Positions 1-9,810 of a DNA stretch of 64,000 nt are shown one piece after another. Each line of letters opens with the position of its first letter. Position 1 is the first letter of the stretch. The translations under genes were made by a program, and so were the position numbers. A model generated the notes under the pieces. It did no database searches. It was not told where the DNA came from and saw only the letters and a program-made list of their open reading frames with translations. This DNA comes from Legionella quinlivanii. Its GTDB lineage: Bacteria > Pseudomonadota > Gammaproteobacteria > Legionellales > Legionellaceae. The stretch lies in the NCBI RefSeq assembly GCF_900461555.1, contig NZ_UGOX01000001.1:3423501-3487500 (forward strand), given 5' to 3'.

Positions 1-1019
1 TCATAAAGAGCATCCTCATAATACATCATTCCCAGATTGTACTGGGCACTTACATCGCCTTTTTCAACGGCTTTAAGGAACCATTCATAGGCCTTAGAAC
101 GACTCTGGATAACAAAGTTACCCTCTTTGTACATAACGCCAAGATTGTTTTGAGCACTTGCATCACCCTGCTCAGCTGCACGTGTAAACCATATAAACGC
201 TTGTTGGTTGTCTTGCGTGACTCCATTGCCATAAAGGTATCTTAGTGCCAGAAACGATTGGGCTATCGGCAATCCCTGCTCAGCAGCAAAGCGAAACCAT
301 TTACAGGCTTCGGCAGGGTGTGTCTCGACACCGGCACCCTTAGAATACAAGGTTCCCAAATTGAATTGAGCAATCGCAAAGCCCTGAACAGCCGCAAAAT
401 GAAACCAGCGATACGCCTCTCTACTATCCTGCTCAACTCCTTCACCATTGAAATACAGCGCGCCCAGATTACTACAGGCTTGTAAATTTCCCTGTGCTGC
501 AGCCATCTGAAACCATCGATGGGCTTCTTTGGCATCTTTGGCCACATGCACTCCGTCTTTATACAGCAATCCCAGAAAGTTCTGGGCGAGTGAAGATCCT
601 TTTTCAGCAGCCAGAACAGCCAGGGCAAAAGCATTCCCGGTATTTTGTTGTCCAAGACCCAGAAGAAAATACATGGCGTTAGCATATAATTCGTCTGCTG
701 TGAGATGGCGATATGCCTCGATGTCAATATTTTGTATGCCCTCTGCTTCCCTCATCGTACGCAAATCATCTTCTGCTTGTTGTAAATGAATATGGGAGCA
801 GCGCGTCAGATAACTGACCGCTTTATGGAAATACATTTCGTCATTGGAAAGTAATTGATAAGCCTGATAATAAAGAGCGGCCAGATCTCTATTCTTCTGA
901 TAATAAATTATCTGCTTTCTATCGATTAGTTCGCTTAATTTTCTTGATCCGAGGATTTGCTGCTGTTCATCTTCAATTTGTTTAATGCTGCTTTCAAGTT
1001 CCTGAATGGACTTACTCAT
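1..1019 (-). CDS. Sel1-like repeat (SLR) protein, 3' end beyond window
   Basis: The frame opens with ATG at 1019 and runs to the window edge without a stop, giving at least 339 residues. The first ~120 residues are helical. After that come about six Sel1/TPR-like repeats of 36 residues, each with a core like AQxNLGxxYxxGxGV followed by AxxWFxxAAxQG. Such alpha-solenoids mediate protein-protein contacts. In Legionella the SLR proteins LpnE, EnhC and LidL act in host entry and trafficking (established knowledge), but this one cannot be matched to any of them. There is no signal peptide in the visible N-terminus. The family call is firm; the role and full length are unknown. Confidence 0.85.
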   Translation of the reverse strand, partial: MSKSIQELESSIKQIEDEQQQILGSRKLSELIDRKQIIYYQKNRDLAALYYQAYQLLSNDEMYFHKAVSYLTRCSHIHLQQAEDDLRTMREAEGIQNIDIEAYRHLTADELYANAMYFLLGLGQQNTGNAFALAVLAAEKGSSLAQNFLGLLYKDGVHVAKDAKEAHRWFQMAAAQGNLQACSNLGALYFNGEGVEQDSREAYRWFHFAAVQGFAIAQFNLGTLYSKGAGVETHPAEACKWFRFAAEQGLPIAQSFLALRYLYGNGVTQDNQQAFIWFTRAAEQGDASAQNNLGVMYKEGNFVIQSRSKAYEWFLKAVEKGDVSAQYNLGMMYYEDALY

Positions 1020-1307
1020 GAATGCCAGGCCTCTGTTAAAATGTATACGCGGCCATGCCTTAAATTCCCGTGAGCGAGGGATTGTATATTATAAATACAT
1101 ATTATACAAACAGAGAGCTTTCATTTTAAGATGAATCTTCGGTTTTAACGGATCCCACAAACCACACCAGCTTTGTCATTTCTACGCGGCGTTGTAGCGT
1201 AAATGCAGATAGGTGCACAAAAAACCGTCTTTGCGCGCAACTTGGGAAAAGTGAAACTTTCGCCTCGAAGACTGTACCAGCCAGCCTTCGATAAAAATGG
1301 GTTCAGT

Positions 1308-3182
1308 TTATAGAGTGCTCAAATCATTTTTTGACGACAGCAAGTGCTCGGCTTCAGACTTCTCTGCTTCCTTCACTACCGTAGAACCTTTGCCCGATAT
1401 AAATAAAACAGGCGATTTCTTAATTTTCAGCGGGCTTAAATCCTCTACCTTGCGAGCCGGGTTAGCAGAAAATTCATCATATTCCAAAGACAGCGGCTCA
1501 TCAAAATCAGGGAGTTCATCTCTTGCAGGCTCAAATTGCTTGAGAATGATATGCGATAAAGCGGCTATCGCAAAACCTGCCGCCATTATGCCAATACCAG
1601 CCCCCAAAGGCATAAAAACTAAGGACGCAAAGATTACCGCCGGGATGAGAGCGTCAATTAAAATCGCCCGAACCAGTTTGATCTTCTGGAAACGCACCAT
1701 TTTTTCCTGATAATCGGAATCAATCATCAGACCTTTCATCTCCAGAAACAATGCCTTGCGTTCGTTTTCATCCGTTGAAGCATTAAACAACTGCAGTAAC
1801 TCCCGGGCTTCCAAATGATCCTGCTTACTCAGCGCTTTGGACTTGGAAACATCCAAAGCCCCGGCAATACCGGCGTAGGCGGCATTCAATACAAAACACA
1901 GGCTGGCGCCGATTAAGCCGATCATCATGAAGGTAGCCGGAGCAAGCATCGCCGGCGGAAAGAAAAAGCAGCAGGCCACACAAAAGGCTGCCAGTAGGCC
2001 ACCGGCATAGACCATGTCGTTAATCATGCCGAGCTTTTTATATTTCCAGTCAAGCTCAGTGCGCATGAGTAAATTCCTGGCTTCGCGCACTTGCTTCTCT
2101 AGTTCTGAGATGTGAGCCGGATCAGGAGTTGCGGCTTTCCTGGCATTAAGCAATTGCTCTTCCAAATGCGCAAAGGCTTCATACAGAGCGGTTATTTTTT
2201 TATTGTAGGCAGTACTTTCCTCATAAAAACGCCAGATAGAAAAGCTTAAATCCATTAACAATAAGCCCATAGTTGCGAAATTACCGGCCATGCCCATCGC
2301 ACCAGGTCCTTTGAGCCAGAAAAAACAGGCCATATTGGCCAAGCCCCAGATGGAATCATTCAGCAGGCTGAATTTCCTCTGATTCCATTGGGTTTTAAAC
2401 CGCTCCCAGGCCGGGATTTTCTGCTCTTCAGCGCTCATCCAGGGACCGGCGATAGTGTGTTTCAACAGCAAGCTTAAATTGATGGCGAAACGAGTATAGT
2501 AAAGCACCCAGCTCATATAACCGGTAATCGGAGCAGGGGCAGCAATTCCTTTTTGCGCCTGCGCCTTGCGGTAGAAATCATCAGGCAGCATTTCAATAAC
2601 CGAGCTGAGCATGCCGCCGCCCCATACCCAGTATAGCCTTCGCTCATTGACATCACTCATCCAGCCGATCAGAGTACCGGTCTTGGCATCAGCAATTTCA
2701 GCCATTTTATCGGCAATGAATTTCCCAACAGTGAAGCCGAGATATTTGGCAGGTTTGTCAGGGCTCTCTTCAATCGCTTCATCAAGCTGCGCTTTTTTGG
2801 CCGGCTCATCTTCCGGGGCTTGAATCTGCTCGATTTTAAGCAGCAACTGCTCACATTTCAGATAATCAGCATTCAAATCATTTAAAGGATGGAACCTGTT
2901 CTCATGAAAATTCAGATAGGTCTGATATCTTAATAGTTCCTGGATGAATTTAAGCTTCTTTTTCTCGCTTTCAAGCTGCACAGGATTTAGAAATTGATAT
3001 TCTGCACCCTTGGTCAGACTAAGTTTACTTCGATGATAATTTAAAAATACCGACAGCCAGTCGCGGTTAGCAGCCAGCTCTTTTATATCATAAGGCGCCT
3101 CTGCATCATCAAAGCGGCGAACGAATTCAAATCCGAGCATTTGATTAAGCATCTCTGAATTCTGAATTGTTCGGTCTGACAT
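1308..3182 (-). CDS. Large multi-pass membrane protein of unknown function, candidate effector
   Basis: This 624-residue protein starts at an ATG with a good GAGGTGAT ribosome site. I do not recognise a family. The N-terminal ~200 residues are hydrophilic and helical. Hydrophobic stretches follow near residues 240-265, 295-335, 405-455 and 515-560, separated by a charged helical segment at 340-400. The C-terminus is acidic, then basic. It is transcribed divergently from mnmG. In L. pneumophila the gene next to gidA is, as I recall without verification, the reported Dot/Icm substrate Lpg2888, so a homologue is possible by position only. The reading frame is certain; the function is not. Confidence 0.75.
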   Translation of the reverse strand: MSDRTIQNSEMLNQMLGFEFVRRFDDAEAPYDIKELAANRDWLSVFLNYHRSKLSLTKGAEYQFLNPVQLESEKKKLKFIQELLRYQTYLNFHENRFHPLNDLNADYLKCEQLLLKIEQIQAPEDEPAKKAQLDEAIEESPDKPAKYLGFTVGKFIADKMAEIADAKTGTLIGWMSDVNERRLYWVWGGGMLSSVIEMLPDDFYRKAQAQKGIAAPAPITGYMSWVLYYTRFAINLSLLLKHTIAGPWMSAEEQKIPAWERFKTQWNQRKFSLLNDSIWGLANMACFFWLKGPGAMGMAGNFATMGLLLMDLSFSIWRFYEESTAYNKKITALYEAFAHLEEQLLNARKAATPDPAHISELEKQVREARNLLMRTELDWKYKKLGMINDMVYAGGLLAAFCVACCFFFPPAMLAPATFMMIGLIGASLCFVLNAAYAGIAGALDVSKSKALSKQDHLEARELLQLFNASTDENERKALFLEMKGLMIDSDYQEKMVRFQKIKLVRAILIDALIPAVIFASLVFMPLGAGIGIMAAGFAIAALSHIILKQFEPARDELPDFDEPLSLEYDEFSANPARKVEDLSPLKIKKSPVLFISGKGSTVVKEAEKSEAEHLLSSKNDLSTL

Positions 3183-3369
3183 GATATCACCTCATTTGTT
3201 TATATGGGGCTGGTGATTTTTTAAAAAGGCACAAGCTGTTCTTTTTTATAACATAGCAGGTATTTATCACACAAGCTTAGTTTTTTCATTTTTACAATCC
3301 TGAAACGATATTTACTGGAATTAATCAATGAATATTGGTTAAACAGGGGAATACAAATGCGCATAGAAC

Positions 3370-3398
3370 TTGGGTGAATAGGCAAAAATGTGTATAAT
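3370..3398 (+). promoter_or_regulatory. Sigma70-type promoter for mnmG operon
   Basis: A -35 like TTGGGT (3370-3375) and a perfect -10 TATAAT (3393-3398) are separated by 17 bp. Transcription would begin near 3405, leaving a leader of about 25 nt before the mnmG ATG, which has no clear Shine-Dalgarno sequence. Confidence 0.6.
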
Positions 3399-3430
3399 CC
3401 TTTGTTTTTGTTGTCCAACTTCTTACAATC

Positions 3431-5305
3431 ATGAATCTGGAAAAGCATTACGATGTCATTGTAGTCGGTGGCGGCCATGCCGGTACCGAAGCAGCTCTCG
3501 CCTCAGCCCGCCTTGGCGCTGAAACTTTACTGTTAACCCATAACATGGACTTCCTTGGTCAAATGTCCTGCAATCCGGCAATTGGGGGTATTGGTAAAGG
3601 GCACCTGGTTAAAGAAATTGACGCACTGGATGGGGTGATGGCGCTTGCTGCTGACCAGGCAGGAATTCAGTTTCGCATTCTTAATGCCTCCAAAGGCCCG
3701 GCTGTACGCGCTACCCGCGCTCAGGCGGACCGGGTTCTTTATCGTCAGGCGATTAGACAATTTCTGCAGAATCAACCTTATTTAAGCCTGTTTCAGCAGT
3801 CTGTTGATGATCTCATAATTGAAAATGGACAGATTGCCGGTGTTATCACGCAAATGGGATTAAAACTGCGCGCTCGCGCCGTGGTACTGACCGTCGGCAC
3901 TTTTCTCGGCGGCAAAATTCATGTCGGCATGGCCCAATACGCCGGCGGTCGGGCGGGGGATCCGCCAGCCATTGCCCTGGCTAATAAACTCCGTGAACTG
4001 AATCTGCCAGTTGGCCGACTAAAAACGGGAACCCCGCCACGGATTGACAGCCGTTCGCTGGATTATTCGCAAATGACGATTCAACCCGGGGACACGCCGG
4101 TTCCGGTATTTTCCTATTTGGGTAATCTTGCTATGCATCCGCAGCAGCTGCCCTGCTACATTACCCATACCACCAGTCAGACTCATGAAATTATAATGGC
4201 TAATCTTCATCAATCCCCAATGTATGCCGGGGTTATTGAAGGCGTTGGCCCGCGCTATTGCCCTTCCATTGAAGATAAAGTGGTGCGCTTTGCTGATAAA
4301 TCCTCGCATCAGATCTTTGTGGAGCCGGAGGGGCTGACCAGTGATGAAATTTATCCGAATGGGATTTCAACCAGCTTGCCCTTTGAGGTTCAGGTGCAAT
4401 TTGTCCGCTCCATTAAAGGCTTTGAAAACGCCCACATCACCCGTCCAGGCTATGCGATTGAATATGATTATTTTGATCCCCGCGGATTAACCTCCTTTCT
4501 GCAGACCAAAGCCATCAGTAATCTGTTTTTTGCTGGCCAAATCAATGGCACAACAGGTTACGAAGAGGCTGCAGCACAAGGAATTATCGCCGGAATGAAC
4601 GCCGCCTTATTGGTTAAAGAACAGGCGTTATGGTGCCCGCGCCGGGATGAAGCCTACATAGGCGTACTGATTGATGATTTGATAACCCTGGGAACTCAGG
4701 AACCTTACCGCATGTTTACCTCCCGCGCCGAATACAGGCTGCTTTTGCGTGAAGACAATGCCGATTTACGCTTGACCGCAAAAGGACGTGAGCTTGGAGT
4801 TGTGACAGAAAAGCGCTGGCAGCATTTCTCTGAAAAACGCGAAGCCATTGAGAGCAGTAGAACCCTGCTGCAAAACACCGCCATTCGCGCTGATAATCAG
4901 GAAGTGTTCGAAAAGTTGCTGGAGAAACCTCTGCAGCAAGATTGCAAAGCCATTGACCTGTTGAAACGCCCTGAAATCAGCTATCAGCAATTACAGGCTT
5001 TAGATAGCCTGGAACTGCCAGAATTAAGTGATGAAGTGGCGGAACAACTCGATATTCAAAGCAAATATGCAGGATATATTGAACGTCAGCAGTTAGAAAT
5101 TGAACGCTTACGAAAGCATGAAACGACACAGTTGCCAGACTCTCTGGATTATGCTCAGGTCACAGGACTTTCCAATGAAGTGGTGCAAAAGCTTGCTAAA
5201 ATCAGGCCCACCACTCTGGCCCAGGCGGGCCGCATTTCCGGCGTTACTCCGGCCGCATTATCCTTATTGCTGGTTCATTTGAAAAAACATCGGATGCCCG
5301 CATAA
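3431..5305 (+). CDS. mnmG: tRNA uridine-5-carboxymethylaminomethyl modification enzyme MnmG
   Basis: MnmG (GidA) works with MnmE to install (carboxymethyl)aminomethyl groups on wobble U34 of several tRNAs, using FAD. The 624-residue length is normal. The FAD dinucleotide motif GGGHAG lies at residues 13-18. The conserved C47 sits in [23 protein letters not shown] is near 196-205, and the [11 protein letters not shown] signature places the catalytic cysteine at C277. The C-terminal ~150 residues form the helical tRNA/MnmE-binding region. The stop codon shares one base with the ATG of rsmG, so the two are translationally coupled. Confidence 0.98.
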   Translation: MNLEKHYDVIVVGGGHAGTEAALASARLGAETLLLTHNMDFLGQMSCNPAIGGIGKGHLVKEIDALDGVMALAADQAGIQFRILNASKGPAVRATRAQADRVLYRQAIRQFLQNQPYLSLFQQSVDDLIIENGQIAGVITQMGLKLRARAVVLTVGTFLGGKIHVGMAQYAGGRAGDPPAIALANKLRELNLPVGRLKTGTPPRIDSRSLDYSQMTIQPGDTPVPVFSYLGNLAMHPQQLPCYITHTTSQTHEIIMANLHQSPMYAGVIEGVGPRYCPSIEDKVVRFADKSSHQIFVEPEGLTSDEIYPNGISTSLPFEVQVQFVRSIKGFENAHITRPGYAIEYDYFDPRGLTSFLQTKAISNLFFAGQINGTTGYEEAAAQGIIAGMNAALLVKEQALWCPRRDEAYIGVLIDDLITLGTQEPYRMFTSRAEYRLLLREDNADLRLTAKGRELGVVTEKRWQHFSEKREAIESSRTLLQNTAIRADNQEVFEKLLEKPLQQDCKAIDLLKRPEISYQQLQALDSLELPELSDEVAEQLDIQSKYAGYIERQQLEIERLRKHETTQLPDSLDYAQVTGLSNEVVQKLAKIRPTTLAQAGRISGVTPAALSLLLVHLKKHRMPA

Positions 5306-5922
5306 TGCAGACTATTGAGAAAGAATTGGAAAAGGGCTTGCAGCAATTAGGATTATCCGTATCGCCTGAGCCCTTACTTAATTATTTAATGCTTTTGCAG
5401 AAATGGAACAAGGCTTACAATCTGACCGCTATTCGTGATTTGCCCGCAATGCTAAGCAAACACCTTTTGGACAGCCTTGCCATTTCACCTTGGCTGCAAG
5501 GCCCGCGGCTCATTGATGTGGGCACCGGCGCCGGCTTGCCAGGCATTCCGCTCGCTATTGCTCACCCGCATTTGCAAGTCAGTTTACTGGACAGTAATGG
5601 AAAGAAAATTCGCTTTCTGCAGGAAGTTAAACGCCAGCTTGACCTGAGCAATATTGAAATTATCGAATCACGCGTTGAAAACTATAAACCGGCGACAGGT
5701 TTTGATACAGTGATAAGTCGGGCTTTCAGTGATCTGTCGCAGATGATAAGCTGGACGAAACACTTGCTTGCCAGCGGCGGCATCTGGCTGGCAATGAAAG
5801 GACGCTACCCTGAAATTGAATTAAGCACTATCGACCAAGGTTATAAGGTTATTCCTTACAGCGTACCAGGTCTCGATGGTGAACGTTGCTGTATCATTAT
5901 TGCTAATACTAGTAAGGAATAA
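5305..5922 (+). CDS. rsmG: 16S rRNA (guanine-527 N7) methyltransferase RsmG
   Basis: RsmG (GidB) methylates N7 of G527 in 16S rRNA using S-adenosylmethionine; loss gives low-level streptomycin resistance in several bacteria. The 205-residue protein has the family's NLTAIRD at 39-45, HLLDSL at 53-58 and the SAM-binding GTGAGLPG motif at 73-80. It lies second in the mnmG-rsmG-parA-parB order common to many proteobacteria. Its ATG overlaps the mnmG stop by one base, and the next gene starts 2 bp after its stop. Confidence 0.97.
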   Translation: MQTIEKELEKGLQQLGLSVSPEPLLNYLMLLQKWNKAYNLTAIRDLPAMLSKHLLDSLAISPWLQGPRLIDVGTGAGLPGIPLAIAHPHLQVSLLDSNGKKIRFLQEVKRQLDLSNIEIIESRVENYKPATGFDTVISRAFSDLSQMISWTKHLLASGGIWLAMKGRYPEIELSTIDQGYKVIPYSVPGLDGERCCIIIANTSKE

Positions 5923-5924
5923 CG

Positions 5925-6695
5925 ATGGCCAAAGTTATTGCTATTACCAATCAGAAAGGCGGCGTTGGCAAAACCACCACCGCAATAAACCTGGCTGCCT
6001 CTATAGCTGCACACCGCCAGAATGTACTTTTAATTGATTTGGATCCTCAGGGTAATGCCACGATGGGTTCTGGTGTGGATAAGAACGCACTGGTACATAC
6101 CTGCAATGAAGTTATTTTACGAGATTGCCTGGCTGAACAAGCCTGCCTGGTTACCGCCTGTGGTTACGATATCATTCCCTCCAATGGCGATTTAACCGTT
6201 GCAGAAGTCAGTCTTATGGAGAGAAATCACCGTGAAACCTTTCTTTTCAAAGCCCTGCAACCCATACAGAACAATTATGATTTTATATTAATTGATTGCC
6301 CGCCGGCATTAAATACGCTCACCATCAATGCTCTGGTAGCTTCTGACTCTGTATTAATTCCCATGCAGTGTGAATATTATGCTCTGGAAGGGCTTGCGGC
6401 ACTTTTAAACACCGTCGAACAAATCAGAAGTTCAGTCAACACCCGCCTGCAGCTTGAGGGGGTTTTAAGAACCATGTATGACTCCCGTAATCGACTTTGC
6501 TCTGAAGTGTCGCGCCAATTGCTTGATCATTTCGGCAACAAGGTTTATCGCACCGTCGTTCCGCGTAACGTCAGACTGGCCGAAGCGCCCAGCCATGGTA
6601 TGCCTGCATTACAATACGACAGAACATCACCCGGAGCCGCTGCGTACATGGTACTGGCCGCCGAAGTCATCAGCAAACAAACTGTAACCAGTTAG
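5925..6695 (+). CDS. parA: Chromosome-partitioning ATPase ParA (Soj)
   Basis: ParA is a nucleoid-bound ATPase that, with ParB-parS, segregates the newly replicated origin. This 256-residue protein has no N-terminal HTH extension, so it is the short Soj type. It carries the deviant Walker A KGGVGKTT at 11-18 with the signature lysine K11, and LIDLDPQGNAT at 36-46. It lies 2 bp after rsmG and 10 bp before parB, a clear operon. The short chromosomal type fits the neighbouring mnmG/rsmG genes. Confidence 0.97.
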   Translation: MAKVIAITNQKGGVGKTTTAINLAASIAAHRQNVLLIDLDPQGNATMGSGVDKNALVHTCNEVILRDCLAEQACLVTACGYDIIPSNGDLTVAEVSLMERNHRETFLFKALQPIQNNYDFILIDCPPALNTLTINALVASDSVLIPMQCEYYALEGLAALLNTVEQIRSSVNTRLQLEGVLRTMYDSRNRLCSEVSRQLLDHFGNKVYRTVVPRNVRLAEAPSHGMPALQYDRTSPGAAAYMVLAAEVISKQTVTS

Positions 6696-6705
6696 AGGTC
6701 AATAT

Positions 6706-7572
6706 ATGTCAGTTAAACGAGGCAGCCTGGGTAAAAACCTGTCCGCATTATTAGGAACCAGCCCTGCTACTGCAATTCCTGTTGCCAAACCGTCTGAATC
6801 CAGTAAATTAAAACTGGATTTACTACAGCCAGGTAAATATCAGCCCAGAAAAGCGATAGATGAGGCCTCACTTGAGGAGTTAGCAGGATCAATCAGGCAG
6901 CAAGGTTTGCTGCAGCCAATTGTCATAAGGCCATTAGAGAATCAAAAATACGAAATTATCGCCGGAGAACGCCGCTGGCGCGCTTGTCAGTTAGCCGGCT
7001 TAAGTGAAGCGCCGGTAATTATTAAAGAAGTTGATGATGAAACAGCGATGGCTATGGCCTTGGTTGAGAATCTGCAGCGTGAAGACCTTAATCCAATGGA
7101 TCAGGCCAGAGCAATGGGCAGGCTGCATCATGAGTTTGAATTGACGCATCAGCAGATTGCGGAGTTATTATCAAAATCACGGACTGCAGTCAGCAATTAC
7201 CTGCGCCTGCTAAGTCTGGCTGAAGAAGTAATGCGTATGGTAGAGCATGATGATCTGGACATGGGCCATGCCCGAGCGCTGCTTATGCTAAACGCTGAGC
7301 AACAGATTCAGGTTGCCAAACTGGTGATTGCGAAATCCCTTTCTGTGCGCGAAACTGAGAAACTGGTTAACCGGCTCAAAGAAGGTAAAGCGCCTCAAGC
7401 CGAAGATCGGGAAATCCCGGCTCATACTCAAATGCAAATTCAAACGCTTTCCCAGCATCTGAAGTCAAGAATCAAATTAAAACCCGGAAAAAATGGCAAA
7501 GGCAGCCTGGTTATTCATTATGACACCTTGCATGACCTCGACTGTGTAATCCGTCAAATAATTGAGAAGTAA
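6706..7572 (+). CDS. parB: Chromosome-partitioning protein ParB (Spo0J)
   Basis: ParB binds parS sites, spreads as a CTP-dependent clamp and loads partition and condensation machinery at the origin. The 288 residues hold an N-terminal extension, a ParB/Srx nuclease-like CTP-binding domain with GERRWRA at 87-93 and ENLQREDLNP at 121-130, a helix-turn-helix near 147-169 and a C-terminal dimerisation domain. The short basic N-terminus (KRGSLGKNLSALLG) matches the ParA-contacting tail of the family. No good parS site was found in the window. Confidence 0.97.
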   Translation: MSVKRGSLGKNLSALLGTSPATAIPVAKPSESSKLKLDLLQPGKYQPRKAIDEASLEELAGSIRQQGLLQPIVIRPLENQKYEIIAGERRWRACQLAGLSEAPVIIKEVDDETAMAMALVENLQREDLNPMDQARAMGRLHHEFELTHQQIAELLSKSRTAVSNYLRLLSLAEEVMRMVEHDDLDMGHARALLMLNAEQQIQVAKLVIAKSLSVRETEKLVNRLKEGKAPQAEDREIPAHTQMQIQTLSQHLKSRIKLKPGKNGKGSLVIHYDTLHDLDCVIRQIIEK

Positions 7573-7658
7573 ATTTTATTTTTGCATGCCCCTCAACCAT
7601 ACTCATTATATGCTGTTTGAAATTGCCATCAACCTGCAAATGATGGTAGGGGGGGCCT

Positions 7659-7931
7659 ATGCAGATCCAACCTGTAGAGCCGCTGGTGGTTCTGCTTAGC
7701 TGCGGTCAAATGAAAGTGACTAGCTATCTTCTTGAACTGACAGAACATAGCCTCAGTGTAACCAGCACCGAATTTCTGGATAAAGATAGTCTCGTTCTGT
7801 TTAAATCCAGATATTTCCGCGGCGAAGCATCCATTAAAACAATATCCTATGATCACTACCGGTTTACCTATGCTTTAGAGATCGGAAATATTAATTTTCA
7901 ACCGGGCTTGCTGGTGAACACCCAATTGTGA
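7659..7931 (+). CDS. Small beta-rich protein, possibly PilZ-like
   Basis: This 90-residue protein follows a strong G-rich ribosome site (AGGGGGGG) ending about 3-4 nt before the ATG. Its alternating hydrophobic pattern suggests a small beta barrel. The order of segments (SYLLELTEHSLSV, then SLVLFKS, then YRFTYALEIG) resembles PilZ domains. However, the c-di-GMP-binding RxxxR and D/NxSxxG motifs are absent, so a PilZ assignment is only a fold guess. It lies 86 bp after parB on the same strand. No signal peptide or membrane segment is visible. Confidence 0.6.
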   Translation: MQIQPVEPLVVLLSCGQMKVTSYLLELTEHSLSVTSTEFLDKDSLVLFKSRYFRGEASIKTISYDHYRFTYALEIGNINFQPGLLVNTQL

Positions 7932-7943
7932 TCTTTGCAGAAA

Positions 7944-8789
7944 CTATCCGACTGATGGAATTAAGTTAAACAGTGGATGGCTTGTATGCAGTTCCCGAAG
8001 AGTGGTGGTATGCTCTCGTTGAATCCAAAGCCGGTTGTAATTAAGCGCATCGAAGAGGCTATAAGCACTACCCTGATGTTTTCCACGGACAAACAGATCA
8101 AGATCAACCATCTCGCTTTCTATTGCCCGCTCCAGGGCCGCCTCAATCATTTCTGCCTTATGCAATTTGCCGCTGTTGAAAAGCGAATATCTGGCCTGTT
8201 TGAGTCTGTCTATTTTTGCTCTGACTTCAATAATAAATTTGAGCAAGTTTTCATGTGGATGTTCTAGACGAGGCAATTCTTCTGAGGGTAGTTGCGGTTG
8301 AGTTTTTAGAAAATCGATCAGTTCCTCTGCAGATTGAAATACCTTAGCAGTAGAAGCCGATATCACGTGAATTGTATTGACCTCAGCCATTGCTGCACTC
8401 AAACTGCCAATTTTTTGTCTGCCTTCCCAACTGTAATCTGCAAAAAAACGCTGCAGATCCTCCATTGAAAATTTTAATTCTTCAAAGCGGCCGCCAGTTT
8501 TTCGCTTAAGGCTTATAATTTTACTCAGTTCCTGGATGTTAAACAGGTGTAATCGATTTAAGTTAACGTCTCTTAGATCAAGCGAGTTAATACGGGCGGG
8601 TAGATATTCAACCAGTAAATCGTACGAGCTTAATGAAAGCGATGATAAATCTTCCCCACTCCAATCAAGTTCTGTCTGATCATCGGGTATGAGCGCGAGT
8701 ACACGTCTTATCAGATCTCTGTACATAGCATAGCTTTTATGGGTTATACGAGGATAGTGTCTGGGACTAAGCAGATCTTTGATACCCAT
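7944..8789 (-). CDS. Hypothetical protein, LRR-like N-terminal segment
   Basis: This 281-residue soluble protein has no family I recognise. Residues ~30-110 contain leucine-spaced segments (for example ARINSLDLRDVNLNRLHL near 66-83) that look like one or two leucine-rich repeat turns. The remainder is helical and charged, with heptad-like spacing around 190-240. No signal peptide or membrane helix is seen. It faces the small protein at 7659 in a convergent arrangement with a 12-bp gap. The features are compatible with a Legionella-specific, perhaps secreted, protein, but nothing proves it. Confidence 0.6.
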   Translation of the reverse strand: MGIKDLLSPRHYPRITHKSYAMYRDLIRRVLALIPDDQTELDWSGEDLSSLSLSSYDLLVEYLPARINSLDLRDVNLNRLHLFNIQELSKIISLKRKTGGRFEELKFSMEDLQRFFADYSWEGRQKIGSLSAAMAEVNTIHVISASTAKVFQSAEELIDFLKTQPQLPSEELPRLEHPHENLLKFIIEVRAKIDRLKQARYSLFNSGKLHKAEMIEAALERAIESEMVDLDLFVRGKHQGSAYSLFDALNYNRLWIQREHTTTLRELHTSHPLFNLIPSVG

Positions 8790-8859
8790 AATTGAGAATT
8801 AGCAGGAAGAAGGGTGTTTACATTATAACATGCGGGCAATTATCTATCAAACTGCTCCA

Positions 8860-8889
8860 AGAAAGCCCACCCCTCTGAGAGAGAGGTGG
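8860..8889 (-). terminator. Intrinsic terminator after ctaE
   Basis: Read on the minus strand, a 10-bp stem (8880-8889 with 8867-8876, one G-U pair) closes a 3-nt loop and is followed by GCTTTCTT. It begins 10 bp beyond the ctaE stop and so should end the cytochrome oxidase transcript. Confidence 0.75.
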
Positions 8890-8898
8890 TAGATGCAT

Positions 8899-9768
8899 TT
8901 ACAGCCAATAGACAAAGATAAACAGGAATAACCAGACGACATCCACAAAGTGCCAATACCAGGCCACAGCTTCGAAAGCAAAATGACGTTCGGGAGTGAA
9001 ATGTCCATAAATGCAACGGATCATGATGATAATCAACATGATGGTTCCAATAGTGACATGCAGACCGTGGAAGCCGGTTAGCATGAAAAAGGTGGTGCCG
9101 TAGATACCTGCATCAAGGGTTAAACCCTTTTCTGTGTATGCTTCATAATACTCATAGCCCTGCAGCATGAGGAAGAGCACGCCCAAGGCAACAGTCAATG
9201 CCATACCGATAACCAGCTGACGACGCTTATTTAGTTTTAAAGCCCAATGCGCCCAGGTAATGGTTACTCCGGAAGTTAAGAGGATAAGGGTATTGAGCGC
9301 AGCCAAACCCCAGGCTCCCATAGCTTCATGAGCACCCGCGAAGATCTGATTATTAGGGTTTTGCAGCAAGGGCCAAGTCGCTTTGAAATCTGCCCACAAA
9401 GTGTAATGAGTTATCGGATGTATTTCACCGCCAAGCAGTGGAACAGACCAGAAGCGGGTAAAAAACAACGCTCCGAAAAATGCCCCGAAAAAGCAAACCT
9501 CAGAAAAAATAAACCAGCACATTCCCCAGCGAAACGAACGATCCACTTGCAGATCGTATAATCCTTTCTGGTTTTCGTAGATGACCTGACCAAACCAGCC
9601 AACCATCATGGTGATCATGATAATCAGGCCGAGAGTAAATAAATAAGGGCCATACCAGTCATGATGAAGCCAGGATGCAGCGCCCACCAGTGTAGTCGTT
9701 AAGCCAATCGAACCCACAAGCGGCCAGTGGCTTGGTTGGGGGACGTAATAGGTGCCGTGCGCTCCCAT
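8899..9768 (-). CDS. ctaE: Cytochrome c oxidase subunit III
   Basis: CtaE is the third core subunit of the inner-membrane aa3-type oxidase, which passes electrons from cytochrome c to oxygen. The 289-residue protein has about seven hydrophobic helices. It shows subunit III features such as the N-terminal HGTYYVPQPSHWP, RWGMCWFIFSEVCFF with its conserved glutamate near residue 91, and a C-terminal FEAVAWYWHFVDVVWLFLF. It is the last gene of the ctaC-ctaD-ctaG-ctaE cluster, 42 bp after ctaG, and is followed by an intrinsic terminator. Confidence 0.97.
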   Translation of the reverse strand: MGAHGTYYVPQPSHWPLVGSIGLTTTLVGAASWLHHDWYGPYLFTLGLIIMITMMVGWFGQVIYENQKGLYDLQVDRSFRWGMCWFIFSEVCFFGAFFGALFFTRFWSVPLLGGEIHPITHYTLWADFKATWPLLQNPNNQIFAGAHEAMGAWGLAALNTLILLTSGVTITWAHWALKLNKRRQLVIGMALTVALGVLFLMLQGYEYYEAYTEKGLTLDAGIYGTTFFMLTGFHGLHVTIGTIMLIIIMIRCIYGHFTPERHFAFEAVAWYWHFVDVVWLFLFIFVYWL

Positions 9769-9810
9769 ATTTCTTTATCTCCTGTTAGTAATTTCTACGT
9801 AATTCTTTTT

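Noticed and set aside
263-727. 154-residue open frame in another phase of the Sel1 gene
   Set aside because: It is a shadow; the frame opening at 1019 holds regular Sel1 repeats throughout.
8354-8369. TCACGTGA core as a parS site near parB
   Set aside because: Only 10 of 16 positions match the common parS palindrome, and it lies inside an unrelated coding gene; other TTTCAC half-sites are equally weak.
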